A stretch of 64,000 nt of DNA, taken from the NCBI RefSeq assembly GCF_019711565.1, contig NZ_JAIGNN010000001.1, positions 1,674,001-1,738,000 on the forward strand. The letters are read 5' to 3'. The translations under genes were made by a program, and so were the position numbers. Positions 43,944 to 52,978 of this stretch are shown here, one piece after another. Below the pieces are notes generated by a model. That model saw only the letters and a program-made list of their open reading frames with translations. It had not been told where the DNA came from and searched no databases. The DNA comes from Qipengyuania proteolytica (GTDB lineage: Bacteria; Pseudomonadota; Alphaproteobacteria; Sphingomonadales; Sphingomonadaceae). Position 1 is the stretch's first letter. Every line of letters begins with the position of its first letter.

Positions 43944-43973
43944 GGGCGGCGCTTGAAAGCGTCGCCCTTTTCC
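43944..43973 (+). promoter_or_regulatory. Hairpin with T-run in the ahcY leader (possible attenuator)
   Basis: GGGCGGCGC and GCGTCGCCC pair (9 pairs including one G-T) around a TTGAAA loop and are followed by TTTTCC. The hairpin ends about 43 bases before the ahcY GTG, so it could stop transcription within the leader. I saw no match to known SAH or SAM riboswitch cores here. Confidence 0.45.
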
Positions 43974-44015
43974 TGTGCGGCGCAACCCCTTTCCAGTGGA
44001 TCCGAGGACTACAGC

Positions 44016-45425
44016 GTGACCGCATTCAACGACTACGTCATCAAGGATATCGCGCTGGCCGAATATGGCCGCGCCGAAATCGCCATCGCCGAAACCGAAA
44101 TGCCCGGCCTGATGGCGCTGCGCGACGAATACGGGGCGGAGCAGCCGCTCAAGGGCGCGCGGATCACCGGCTCGCTGCACATGACCATCCAGACCGCCGT
44201 GCTGATCGAGACGCTGGTGGCACTCGGCGCGGACGTCCGCTGGGCGACCTGCAACATCTTCTCCACCCAGGACCATGCCGCAGCAGCGATCGCGGCGCGC
44301 GATATTCCGGTGTTCGCGATCAAGGGCGAGAGCCTGGCGGACTATTGGGATTATGTCGGCAAGATTTTCGACTGGTCGACCGACGAGGACCCCGACCTCA
44401 CCGCCAACCTCATCCTCGACGATGGCGGCGATGCGACCATGTTCGCGCTGTGGGGCGCGCGCATCGAGGCGGGAGACGAACTGCCCGAGCCGCAGAATGC
44501 CGAGGAAATCGAGTTCCAGCGCGCGCTCAAGGCTTTCGTGGCGGCCAAGCCCGGCTACCTCACCCGCTCGGTCAAGGCGATCAAGGGTGTTTCGGAAGAG
44601 ACCACTACCGGTGTCCACCGGCTCTATCACATCGCCAAGGGCGGCAAGTTGCCGTTCCCCGCAATCAACGTGAACGACAGCGTCACCAAGTCGAAGTTCG
44701 ACAACCTCTACGGCTGCCGCGAATCGCTGGTCGACGCGATCCGCCGTGCGACGGATGTCATGCTGTCGGGCAAGGTCGCCGTGGTCGCCGGCTTCGGCGA
44801 TGTCGGCAAGGGCAGCGCCCAGTCGCTCCGCAACGGCGGCGCGCGCGTGCTGGTGACCGAGATCGACCCGATCTGCGCCCTGCAGGCAGCGATGGACGGC
44901 TTCGAGGTCGTTACCATGGAAGAGGCCGCGGGCAAGGCGGACATCTTCGTGACCGCGACCGGCAACGAGCACGTCATCACCGCCGACCACATGGCGGCGA
45001 TGAAGGACAAGGCGATCGTGTGCAACATCGGGCACTTCGACAGCGAGATCCAGATCTCGGCGATCGACAATTACGAGTGGAACGAACTCAAGCCCGGCAC
45101 GGACGTGGTGAAATTCCCCGACGGGAAGGAGCTTATCGTGCTCGGCAAGGGGCGCCTCGTGAACCTCGCCTGCGCGACCGGTCACCCGAGCTTCGTGATG
45201 AGCTTCAGCTTCACCAACCAGACGCTGGCCCAGATCGAGCTGTGGAAGAACGCCGGCGACTACAAGAATGACGTCTACGTCCTGCCCAAGCACCTCGACG
45301 AGAAGGTCGCGGCGCTGCATCTTGACAAGCTCGGCGTCAAGCTGACCCAGCTCAGCCAGAAGCAGGCCGATTATATCGGCGTGCCGGTGGAAGGGCCGTT
45401 CAAGCCGGAACACTATCGCTACTGA
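44016..45425 (+). CDS. ahcY: Adenosylhomocysteinase
   Basis: A 469-residue NAD-dependent enzyme that splits S-adenosylhomocysteine into adenosine and homocysteine, keeping the methyl cycle running. Marks include [34 protein letters not shown], the bacterial insert near 150-190, [16 protein letters not shown], the NAD site [15 protein letters not shown] and the closing PFKPEHYRY. The start GTG 44016 has GAGGA 7 bases upstream and gives the normal N-terminus ([11 protein letters not shown]); the frame is open from 43953. divL follows after 73 bases. Confidence 0.96.
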   Translation: MTAFNDYVIKDIALAEYGRAEIAIAETEMPGLMALRDEYGAEQPLKGARITGSLHMTIQTAVLIETLVALGADVRWATCNIFSTQDHAAAAIAARDIPVFAIKGESLADYWDYVGKIFDWSTDEDPDLTANLILDDGGDATMFALWGARIEAGDELPEPQNAEEIEFQRALKAFVAAKPGYLTRSVKAIKGVSEETTTGVHRLYHIAKGGKLPFPAINVNDSVTKSKFDNLYGCRESLVDAIRRATDVMLSGKVAVVAGFGDVGKGSAQSLRNGGARVLVTEIDPICALQAAMDGFEVVTMEEAAGKADIFVTATGNEHVITADHMAAMKDKAIVCNIGHFDSEIQISAIDNYEWNELKPGTDVVKFPDGKELIVLGKGRLVNLACATGHPSFVMSFSFTNQTLAQIELWKNAGDYKNDVYVLPKHLDEKVAALHLDKLGVKLTQLSQKQADYIGVPVEGPFKPEHYRY

Positions 45426-45448
45426 CTGACCCAGCTTTGCGGGGAAGC

Positions 45449-45466
45449 GCAATGGCTTGCCATTGC
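45449..45466. repeat. Perfect inverted repeat between ahcY and divL
   Basis: GCAATGGC and GCCATTGC form perfect 8-base arms around TT, 23 bases after the ahcY stop and 32 bases before the divL ATG. No T-run follows, so it is not an ordinary terminator. It may be an operator or an RNA hairpin. Confidence 0.5.
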
Positions 45467-45498
45467 ACTCCCGCGCGTGGGCGCATAGCTGGCAGGTA

Positions 45499-47841
45499 AT
45501 GGATTCCTCGCCCGCATTGCTGGCCGTCATGGGCCTGCTGCTTGCCGTCTGGACCGTCGCGGCGGTCTGGGTAATGCTGCGCGCCAGCACGCGGGAGCAG
45601 CGGTCTGCGAACACCCGCAAGGCCGCGCTGCGCCTGTCGCGCATGCTCGAGGAATCACCCGCGATCCCGCTGCTGGTCCGGGCCGACGGGCGGATCGAGG
45701 CGCCGGACCGTTTCGCGCGCTGGCTCGGACTGCCCAGGGTGCCCGAATTTCTCAGCGAGCTGAGCGATATCGACGGCAGCGGGTTGAACGAGGCGCAGGT
45801 CGAGGAACTGACCCGCAAGGTCCGCCGGACGCAGAAGACCGCCAAGCCCTTCCGGATGTCGATCACAGTTCCGGGCTCGGAACGGGCGCTGACGCTTAAT
45901 GGTACGCTGGCTGATCCTGCGGTATCCCCGATCGGTGCGGCGCTGGTCTGGGTGTTCGACTATAGCGAGAGCCAGACGGAGCTTGCGCAGCTGCGTGAGG
46001 AGGCCGCGCGCGCGCGCGATGATTTCGGCGCGCTCGTGGGCCTTATAGAAGCTGCGCCGATGCCGATGTGGTTCCGCGGCGCGGACATGCGGCTGCGGCT
46101 GGTCAACCGCGCCTATGTGGACGCGGTCGGCGCAGAAAGCGCGGACCAGGTCGTTACCAAGCAGGTGGAGCTGGTCGAGACGGTGGGCGGGCGCAGCGCC
46201 TCGCAGGTCGCCCAGCAGGCCGCGGACCGACGCCAGCCGATCGAGCGGATCGTGTCGGCCACGATCAACAATGCCCGGCGCACGATCCGCGTCACCGACT
46301 TGCCCCTGGTCGGCGAGGGGATCGCCGGATACGCGGTCGATATCGAGGAGATGGAGGAGCAGGCGCGCGAGTTCCGGGCCTTCCGCGAAGCCCAGCGCTC
46401 GATGCTCGACCAGCTGTCGATCGGGGTGGCGCAGTTCGACGCCCAACATCGCATGACCTTCGCCAACCAGCCGTTCCACCGCGTTTTCTCGCTGCCGCCG
46501 GGTGTGGTCAACGACCGGACGACATTCGAGCACATGTTGCTCATCGCGCGCGAGGCGGGCCGCATCCCCGAGGTGCGCGACTTCCCCTCCTGGCGCAATG
46601 AGCTGGCTGCTTGGTTCCAGCGTGACGAGCCGCACGAGGAAGCCTGGCCCCTATCGGACAGCACGCACCTTCGGATCGTCGCGCAGCCGCTTCCCGATGG
46701 CGGCCTCGTCATGATCGCCGAGGACCGGACCGAGCAGCTGGCACTCTCGGCCATGCGCGACACCTTGCTGCGCACGCGCACCGCAACGTTCGACAGCCTT
46801 TACGAAGCGCTCGCGGTGTTCGCGCCGGATGGCCATCTCGAGCTGTGGAACCGCGGCTTTCCCGGGGCGTGGGGCGTGGATCCCGAGGTTCTCGACGGCC
46901 ACCCTCAGGCTGAAGCTCTGCTCGACGCCATTGCCGCCAATCTCGCCGATCCACAGGCAATCTCGTTGGTCGGCAACACGATCCGTTCCGCCACGCTGGA
47001 CCGCAAGAAGCGCGAGGGCCGCATCGAGCTGGCCGATGGGCGCACGCTCGATTTCGCCGGGGTCCCGCTGCCCGATGGCAACGGACTTATCACGGTGCTC
47101 GACGTCACCGCGTCGCAACAGGCCGAAGAGGCGCTGCGCGAACGCAACCGCGCACTGGAAGAGGCGGATGCGGTGATGACGCGCTTCCTCGCCAACATGA
47201 GCTACGAGTTCCGCACCCCGCTGACTTCCATCGGCGGTTTCGCTGAGCTCCTGTCGAGCGGCGTCGCGGGTGAACTCAGTCCGCAGGCGACCGAGTATGT
47301 GCAGGCGATCACGCTGTCGGTCGGCAAGCTGACCGAACAGGTCGAGAATGTTCTCGACCTCTCGCAAAGCGAGGCCGGGCTGATGCCGCTGCGCAAGACC
47401 AAGATCGAGCTCTTGCCCTTCATCACCCAGATCGTGCGCGCCGAGGAGAAGCGGATCGTCGACGGCGGGCTGACGCTCGACCTCAAGGGAGGATCCGGCA
47501 AGGTCATCACCGCCGATCCCCAGCAACTACGCCGCGCTATCGGTAACCTGCTCGACAACGCCATCAGCAATACCCCCGAGGGTGGCCGCATCCTCGTCGA
47601 CATCGGCAAGGCGCGCGGCGAGACGCGGATCGTCATTTCGGACAATGGCAAGGGCATGAACCAGCACGAGCTCGCCCGCGCGCTCGAAGGCATTCGCATG
47701 TCGGCGGACGGCAAGGGGATCGAGCGCCGCCAGGGGCTGGGCATCCCGCTCGCACGCCAGCTGATCGAGGCGCATGAGGGCAAGCTGGAGATCCACAGCC
47801 GCCGCAATGCCGGCACGACCGCCACTATTACGCTCCCGTGA
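45499..47841 (+). CDS. divL: DivL-type histidine-kinase-like protein with Tyr in place of the phospho-acceptor His
   Basis: A 780-residue membrane sensor: one N-terminal helix (about 6-27), a cytoplasmic stretch with PAS-like repeats (for example LIEAAPMPMWFRGADMRLRLVNRAYVDAV by eye near 180-205, and others to about 545), then a dimerisation helix pair and an ATPase domain. The H-box reads ANMSYEFRTPLTS, with Tyr569 where His is normal. This is the hallmark of Caulobacter DivL, which regulates CckA in cell-cycle control. The ATPase has LLDNAISNTPEGG, SDNGKGM and GLGIPLARQL. ATG 45499 is chosen. The 4-base overlap with tsaE fits an operon. Confidence 0.9.
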   Translation: MDSSPALLAVMGLLLAVWTVAAVWVMLRASTREQRSANTRKAALRLSRMLEESPAIPLLVRADGRIEAPDRFARWLGLPRVPEFLSELSDIDGSGLNEAQVEELTRKVRRTQKTAKPFRMSITVPGSERALTLNGTLADPAVSPIGAALVWVFDYSESQTELAQLREEAARARDDFGALVGLIEAAPMPMWFRGADMRLRLVNRAYVDAVGAESADQVVTKQVELVETVGGRSASQVAQQAADRRQPIERIVSATINNARRTIRVTDLPLVGEGIAGYAVDIEEMEEQAREFRAFREAQRSMLDQLSIGVAQFDAQHRMTFANQPFHRVFSLPPGVVNDRTTFEHMLLIAREAGRIPEVRDFPSWRNELAAWFQRDEPHEEAWPLSDSTHLRIVAQPLPDGGLVMIAEDRTEQLALSAMRDTLLRTRTATFDSLYEALAVFAPDGHLELWNRGFPGAWGVDPEVLDGHPQAEALLDAIAANLADPQAISLVGNTIRSATLDRKKREGRIELADGRTLDFAGVPLPDGNGLITVLDVTASQQAEEALRERNRALEEADAVMTRFLANMSYEFRTPLTSIGGFAELLSSGVAGELSPQATEYVQAITLSVGKLTEQVENVLDLSQSEAGLMPLRKTKIELLPFITQIVRAEEKRIVDGGLTLDLKGGSGKVITADPQQLRRAIGNLLDNAISNTPEGGRILVDIGKARGETRIVISDNGKGMNQHELARALEGIRMSADGKGIERRQGLGIPLARQLIEAHEGKLEIHSRRNAGTTATITLP

Positions 47842-48275
47842 GCGTCGCGCTGCCAGATCTTGCCGCAATGGAGGCATTCGGTGCGCGGATCGCCGCGCTG
47901 CTGCAGCCGGGCGATGTCGTGGCTCTGACCGGCGACCTTGGCACCGGCAAGACGACGCTGGCGCGCGCGATCATCGCGGCCCTCGGCCACGCCGGCGAAG
48001 TCCCGTCGCCGACCTACACGATTATCGAGACCTACGACGGCCTGCGCCTCCCGCTGGTCCATGCCGATTTCTATCGGCTGGAAGATCCCTCGGAGGTCGA
48101 GGAACTCGGCCTCGACGACTATCGCGAAGAGGCCGTGCTGCTTGCCGAATGGCCCGACCACGCGGGCGGTTTCGCGCATGAGGCAGGCTGCCTCTCCATT
48201 ACGCTCGAAAAAGTGGGCGAGGGGCGCGAGGCCGTTGTCACCGCTGGCGAGAATTGGCAAAGCCGCTGGCCATGA
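47838..48275 (+). CDS. tsaE: tRNA threonylcarbamoyladenosine biosynthesis protein TsaE
   Basis: A 145-residue P-loop ATPase of the TsaBDE complex that makes t6A37 in ANN-decoding tRNAs. Walker A is GDLGTGKTTLARAI (residues 32-45); PSPTYTIIETYDG and VHADFYRLEDPSEVEELGLDDY are the family marks. GTG start, overlapping divL by 4 bases; the stop overlaps the next gene as ATGA. Confidence 0.95.
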   Translation: MSVALPDLAAMEAFGARIAALLQPGDVVALTGDLGTGKTTLARAIIAALGHAGEVPSPTYTIIETYDGLRLPLVHADFYRLEDPSEVEELGLDDYREEAVLLAEWPDHAGGFAHEAGCLSITLEKVGEGREAVVTAGENWQSRWP

Positions 48276-49261
48276 GCGACGCGCTGCCGGAAGGCATTCA
48301 CCAGTTCCTTGGCGATACAGAATGGGAGGGGGCGGAAATCGCCCCGCTCGTCGGCGACGCCAGCTTCCGCCGGTATTTCCGCCTGCGCATGGCCGGGCAC
48401 AGCGCCATGCTGATGCACGCCCCGCCGCCACATGAGGACCCGCGCCCCTTCCTGCATGTCGCGCACTGGCTCAACGATCACGGCATGCGCGCGCCTGCGA
48501 TCCTCGCCGAGGATGCAGAGCAGGGCTGGGTGCTTACCGAGGACTTCGGCGACCACCGGATGCGCGAATGGATCGACGACCATCCGGACCACGAGGAGCA
48601 CATTTACGCGCAGGCTATCGAAGCTCTGGTGCAGCTCCACCGCCTGCCACCCGGACCCTTCGAGCCCTATGACATGGCCGTCTATCGCCGCGAGGTGGAC
48701 CTGTTCACCGAATGGTATTGCCCGGCGATGGGGCTGGAGGTCGATCTCGAAGGCTGGCGTGCCGCGTGGGACGATGCCCTTACGTCGCTGCTGTCGCGGC
48801 AAGATCCGGGCGTGACGGTCCTGCGCGATTATCATGCCGAAAACATCATGCTGCTCAAACCCGGCAAGCTCGCGGGTGCGCAGGGGCTGATCGATTTCCA
48901 GGACGCGCTGGTGGGCCATCCGGCCTACGACCTCGTCAGCCTGCTGCAGGACGCACGCCGCGACGTGTCCGAAGACCTCGAGCACGACATGCTCTGTCGC
49001 TATCGCGCCGCTGCCGGACCCGACGAGTATTTCGAGGCCGATTACGCCCGCCTCGGGGCGCAGCGGAATGCCAAGATCGTCGGCATCTTCACCCGTCTCT
49101 ACAAGCGGGATGGCAAGTCGCGCTATCTCGGCATGATCCCGCGCGTCTGGAAAGCGATGGAACGCGACCTTGCCCATGCGGCGATGGCCCCGGTGGCAGA
49201 CTGGTTCGCCGCCAATATCCCGCAGGACATTCGCGATAGCTTCGGTGGCGAGGTCCGGTGA
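48272..49261 (+). CDS. amgK: Phosphotransferase of the AmgK type (MurNAc/GlcNAc anomeric kinase)
   Basis: A 329-residue kinase of the aminoglycoside-phosphotransferase fold. ATP-side residues are in GDASFRRYFRLR and VLTEDFGDHRM; the catalytic loop is VLRDYHAENIML and the metal site LIDFQDALVGHPAYDLVSLLQDARRD, here in parts. Followed at once by a MurU-like nucleotidyltransferase, it fits AmgK, which phosphorylates MurNAc at C1 in the peptidoglycan recycling route that bypasses de novo synthesis and underlies natural fosfomycin tolerance. The call rests on this pairing. ATG 48272 overlaps tsaE. Confidence 0.82.
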   Translation: MSDALPEGIHQFLGDTEWEGAEIAPLVGDASFRRYFRLRMAGHSAMLMHAPPPHEDPRPFLHVAHWLNDHGMRAPAILAEDAEQGWVLTEDFGDHRMREWIDDHPDHEEHIYAQAIEALVQLHRLPPGPFEPYDMAVYRREVDLFTEWYCPAMGLEVDLEGWRAAWDDALTSLLSRQDPGVTVLRDYHAENIMLLKPGKLAGAQGLIDFQDALVGHPAYDLVSLLQDARRDVSEDLEHDMLCRYRAAAGPDEYFEADYARLGAQRNAKIVGIFTRLYKRDGKSRYLGMIPRVWKAMERDLAHAAMAPVADWFAANIPQDIRDSFGGEVR

Positions 49262-49980
49262 GCACACTCGTTTCCGACACCGCCATGTTGATGGCGGCAG
49301 GTCTGGGCAAGCGCATGCGGCCTCTCACGGCCTCGACCCCAAAACCGCTGGTGCGGGTCGCCGGAAAGCCGCTGATCGATCGCGCGCTCGACCGGCTCGA
49401 GGAAGCCGGGGTCGCAAAGGCGCTGGTCAACGTCCACTACCTTGCCGACGCGATCGAAGCGCACGTGGGGCCGCGCAAGGCACCGGCCGTGAGTTTCTCG
49501 GACGAACGGGAATTGCTGCTCGAAACCGGTGGCGGCATGGTCAAGGCGGTGGATGCGGGGGCGCTGCCCGACCCGTTCTTCGCCTGCAACGCCGACAGCA
49601 TATGGCTCGACGGCCCGCGCAATGCCTTTGCCGACCTTTCGGCGCGCTGGGACCCCGACGCGATGGACGCCTTGCTGCTCGTCGTGACCCACGCGCGCGC
49701 ACATAATTTCGACGGGACGGGCGACTTCTACATGGATGGCGCCGGCCGCCTGACGCGCAAGAAACCGGACCGGATCGCGCCCTTCATCTACACTGGTATC
49801 CAGATCGTATCGCACCGCCTGCTGCGCGACGCGCCCGAGGGCAAGTTCTCCACCAATGTGCTGTGGGACCGCGCGATCGAGGAAGGCCGGCTGTACGGTC
49901 TTGCCTTCACCGGCCAGTGGTACGAAGTGGGCACGCCCGCCCATATCGCGCCCACCGAGGAGGCGCTCCGGGGTGGCTGA
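49258..49980 (+). CDS. murU: Nucleotidyltransferase, MurU-like (MurNAc-1-P uridylyltransferase)
   Basis: A 240-residue sugar-1-phosphate nucleotidyltransferase. The N-terminal signature AAGLGKRMRPLTASTPKPL (about 13-31) and VNVHYLADAIEAHV, ETGGGMVKA, FACNADSIW and GKFSTNVLWDRAIEEGRLYG are close to MurU, which makes UDP-MurNAc from MurNAc-1-P. GTG overlaps the kinase gene by 4 bases. Other members of the family use different sugars, so the substrate is inferred from the kinase neighbour. Confidence 0.83.
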   Translation: MSTLVSDTAMLMAAGLGKRMRPLTASTPKPLVRVAGKPLIDRALDRLEEAGVAKALVNVHYLADAIEAHVGPRKAPAVSFSDERELLLETGGGMVKAVDAGALPDPFFACNADSIWLDGPRNAFADLSARWDPDAMDALLLVVTHARAHNFDGTGDFYMDGAGRLTRKKPDRIAPFIYTGIQIVSHRLLRDAPEGKFSTNVLWDRAIEEGRLYGLAFTGQWYEVGTPAHIAPTEEALRGG

Positions 49981-52978
49981 ACGCCCGGCCCCGAACATCT
50001 ACTCGATCGCCGCGCACCGGGGCTTCGCCGATGCGCTCGTCGCCGGGCTGGTGCCGCGCTATGCGGATGGCGATCTGGGGCTGGCACGGCTCACGCTCCT
50101 GCTGCCGAGCAGCCGCGCGCGCCGGACGGTCTCGGAGGCGTTCATCCGCCACGCGGGCGAGAATGGCCAGCACGGCCTGCTGATGCCGCGCATGGCGGTA
50201 GTCGGCGATCTCGATCTCGACGAAACCCTTGGCCCGTTGCTCGACCCGCTGGGCGCGGCCGACATTCCCCCGGCGGTCGATCCGCAGCGACGCCTCTTCG
50301 CCCTGGCGCAGGTGCTCGCAGAGGTGATGGGCGACGAGGCGCCCAAGGGCGCCACACTGCTGCGGCTGGCGCGCGAAACTGCCGCGACGATGGATCGCCT
50401 GCTGGTCGAGGACGTCGATCCCGGTGCCCTGCTCGATGATGCGGTCACCGGCATCTATCCCGATCTGTCGGCGCATTGGCAGGAAAGCCTTCGGGTGTTC
50501 GCGGCGGTGCAGAAGCTGTGGCTCGGCGATCTGGCGAAGGTAGGCGCGATCGATGCCGCAGCCCGGCGCAATCGATTGTTCGACCATGCGGCGGGCTCGT
50601 GGAAAGCGAACCCGCCCGCCAGCCCGATCGTCGCGGCAGGGGTCACCAGCGCGGCGCCATCGCTCGCGCGGCTGCTCAGGGTGATCGCCGACATGCCGCA
50701 GGGCGCGGTAATCCTGCCCGATTTCGATCTCGGCATGCCGGACGCCGTCTGGCAGGAACTGGGGCGTGCGGGAGCGGCACCGGAACCGGGCGACACGCCC
50801 TTCGCGAAGGATGATGCGGTCACGCACCCGCAGTATCACATGAAGCTGCTGCTCAACCGCATGGCGGTCCGGCGGGAGGAAGTGTACCCGTGGCACCGCA
50901 AGGGCATGACGGCCGCCCCGCCGGAGCGCAGCCATGCGATCGCCTCGCTCTTCCTGCCGCCAGAGGCCAGCAAGACCTGGGTCGACCTTCCGGCGGAGCA
51001 GCGCAGGCTGGCGGGCGTGCGGCTGATGAGCACCGCCAACCCCGAGGAAGAGGCGCAGGCCATTGCCGTGCTTGTGCGGCAGGCGCTTGAGGAACCGGAA
51101 AAGAGGGTTGCCGTGGTAACCCCCGATCGCGCCCTGGCGAGGCGCGTCGTCCATCATCTGGCGCGCTGGAACATCGTGGCGGACGATTCCGCCGGTCGCC
51201 CGCTCTCGCAGACCGCAGCCGGGCGCTTGCTCCTCCTGCTCGCCGAAGTGATTGCGGAGGATGCCGCGCCCGTACCGCTGATGGCGCTGCTCGGCCATCC
51301 GCTGGTCCATGGGGCCATGGAGCGCGGAGCGTGGCTGAGGCAATTGCGCCGTGTGGAGCGTGAGCTGCGCGGGCCCCGCAAGGCGGGCGGGCTCGAACCG
51401 GTGCGGCAGGTTTCGGCCAGGCTCGGCAAGCGACATCCGCCGGTCGCCGAGTGGTTTGCACAGGTCGAAGGCGTCCTCGCACCGCTGCTCTCCCTGCCGT
51501 ACGAGCTTGGACTGGCGGACTTGCTCGATGCCTTGGCGGTCGCCGGCGAAGCCCTCTGCGGCGAGGAAATCTGGGCCCGTGAGGACGGTCGCTCGCTGGC
51601 GGCGTTCGTCGAAGAGCTTCGGCTGCACGCGCGCGAGGCCGGTTTTGCGATGAGCCGCGACGACGCAACGATTGCCCTCCGTGACGCGATGGAGCAGGTG
51701 GCGGTGCGTCCACCCTATGGCGGCCATGCGCGGGTGCAGGTACTCGGCCTTCTCGAAAGCCGCATGAACCGGGCCGACCTCGTAATTTGCGCCGGCCTCA
51801 ACGAGGGGACCTGGCCAGCGCGCGGTTCGGTCGATGCGCTGCTGGCGCCGGCTATCCTCCGCGCACTGGGCGTGCCGGGAGCCGACTTCCGGATCGGCCT
51901 CTCCGCGCATGACCTCGCGGGAGCGCTGGGGGCGCCCGAAGTGGTGCTCAGCCGCGCGGAACGCGACGAAGGCGGCCCCGCGATTCCCTCGCGGTTCCTG
52001 CTGCGGGTCGAGGCCCTGCTCGGGCGACAGGCCGATGCCACCCGCGAAACCGCTGCGGTCGAACTGGCAAGAGCGATGGCGCAGGCCGAGCCTGTCGAAC
52101 CCCATCCGCGACCCGCGCCCGAACCGTCGGCAAAGCAGCGCAATGTCGACATTTCCGCGACCGCGCTCGATCGCCTGCTCGGCGATCCCTACCAGTTCTA
52201 CGCGCAGAAAATCCTCGGCTTGTCCGATCTCGATGGCCTTGATGCCGAACCCGGCCCGCTGTGGCAGGGCAATGTCGCGCACCTCATGCTGCAACGCTGG
52301 CACGAAGCGAGGGAAAGGGATCCTGCCGCACCGCTGGCCCCGATCATGGCGCAGGTCCTCGACGAGGAGAATGCCGATGCGCTGACCCGCGGGCTGTGGA
52401 CCCCGCGGCTGGAGGCGGCGCTGCGCTGGATCGAAGGTGAGGTCGGGGGCGCGCAGGATCGCGAGGTGGTAGCGGTTGAGAAAAAGGGCGCGATGAAATT
52501 CGAAGGTGTGGAGGTGCATGGCCGTGCTGACCGCATCGATCGTCTGGCCGACGGGACACTCGCGATCATAGACTACAAGACCGGCCAGCCTCCGAGCGCC
52601 GCGATGGTCGAGCATGGGTTCGCACTGCAACTCGGTGTTCTCGGGCTGATCGCCGAACATCACGGGTTCGAAAATCTTCCGGGAGAGCCGGGTGCCTATG
52701 AATACTGGTCGCTCGGCAAGGCGAAGGACGATAATCCGCACGGCTTCGGTTATGTCGAAGTCCCGCTCAAGGTCGGGAGCAAGCGCTCCGGCGTCGAGCC
52801 GGAGAAGTTCCTGCCGTTGACGGCCGAGAAGCTGACGCTCGCGATCACTCGCTACATCACGGGCAGCGACCCCTTCCTCGCCCGGGAGAACCCGGACTAT
52901 CCGGCCTATGACACCTACGACCAGCTGATGCGGCTCGACGAGTGGATCGCCACGCAGGATGGGGACCGCGCGCTATGA
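49973..52978 (+). CDS. addB: Double-strand break repair protein AddB
   Basis: A 1001-residue subunit of the AddAB helicase-nuclease, the alphaproteobacterial counterpart of RecBCD. The N-terminal region is a degenerate helicase-like fold (LTLLLPSSRARRTVSEAF). The C-terminal RecB-type nuclease holds HGRADRIDRLADGTLAIIDYKTGQPP by parts, with the catalytic Asp and Asp-Tyr-Lys. GTG 49973 is chosen, overlapping murU by 8 bases; an upstream frame lies within murU. The stop overlaps addA as ATGA. Confidence 0.93.
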   Translation: MAERPAPNIYSIAAHRGFADALVAGLVPRYADGDLGLARLTLLLPSSRARRTVSEAFIRHAGENGQHGLLMPRMAVVGDLDLDETLGPLLDPLGAADIPPAVDPQRRLFALAQVLAEVMGDEAPKGATLLRLARETAATMDRLLVEDVDPGALLDDAVTGIYPDLSAHWQESLRVFAAVQKLWLGDLAKVGAIDAAARRNRLFDHAAGSWKANPPASPIVAAGVTSAAPSLARLLRVIADMPQGAVILPDFDLGMPDAVWQELGRAGAAPEPGDTPFAKDDAVTHPQYHMKLLLNRMAVRREEVYPWHRKGMTAAPPERSHAIASLFLPPEASKTWVDLPAEQRRLAGVRLMSTANPEEEAQAIAVLVRQALEEPEKRVAVVTPDRALARRVVHHLARWNIVADDSAGRPLSQTAAGRLLLLLAEVIAEDAAPVPLMALLGHPLVHGAMERGAWLRQLRRVERELRGPRKAGGLEPVRQVSARLGKRHPPVAEWFAQVEGVLAPLLSLPYELGLADLLDALAVAGEALCGEEIWAREDGRSLAAFVEELRLHAREAGFAMSRDDATIALRDAMEQVAVRPPYGGHARVQVLGLLESRMNRADLVICAGLNEGTWPARGSVDALLAPAILRALGVPGADFRIGLSAHDLAGALGAPEVVLSRAERDEGGPAIPSRFLLRVEALLGRQADATRETAAVELARAMAQAEPVEPHPRPAPEPSAKQRNVDISATALDRLLGDPYQFYAQKILGLSDLDGLDAEPGPLWQGNVAHLMLQRWHEARERDPAAPLAPIMAQVLDEENADALTRGLWTPRLEAALRWIEGEVGGAQDREVVAVEKKGAMKFEGVEVHGRADRIDRLADGTLAIIDYKTGQPPSAAMVEHGFALQLGVLGLIAEHHGFENLPGEPGAYEYWSLGKAKDDNPHGFGYVEVPLKVGSKRSGVEPEKFLPLTAEKLTLAITRYITGSDPFLARENPDYPAYDTYDQLMRLDEWIATQDGDRAL

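Noticed and set aside
43856-44015. A known SAH or SAM riboswitch before ahcY
   Set aside because: I could not find the conserved cores of these classes. A hairpin and repeats exist, but that is not enough to name a riboswitch; a covariance search would settle it.
49907-52741. A 944-codon minus-strand frame across addB
   Set aside because: Antisense shadow; no signal, start site or domain supports it.
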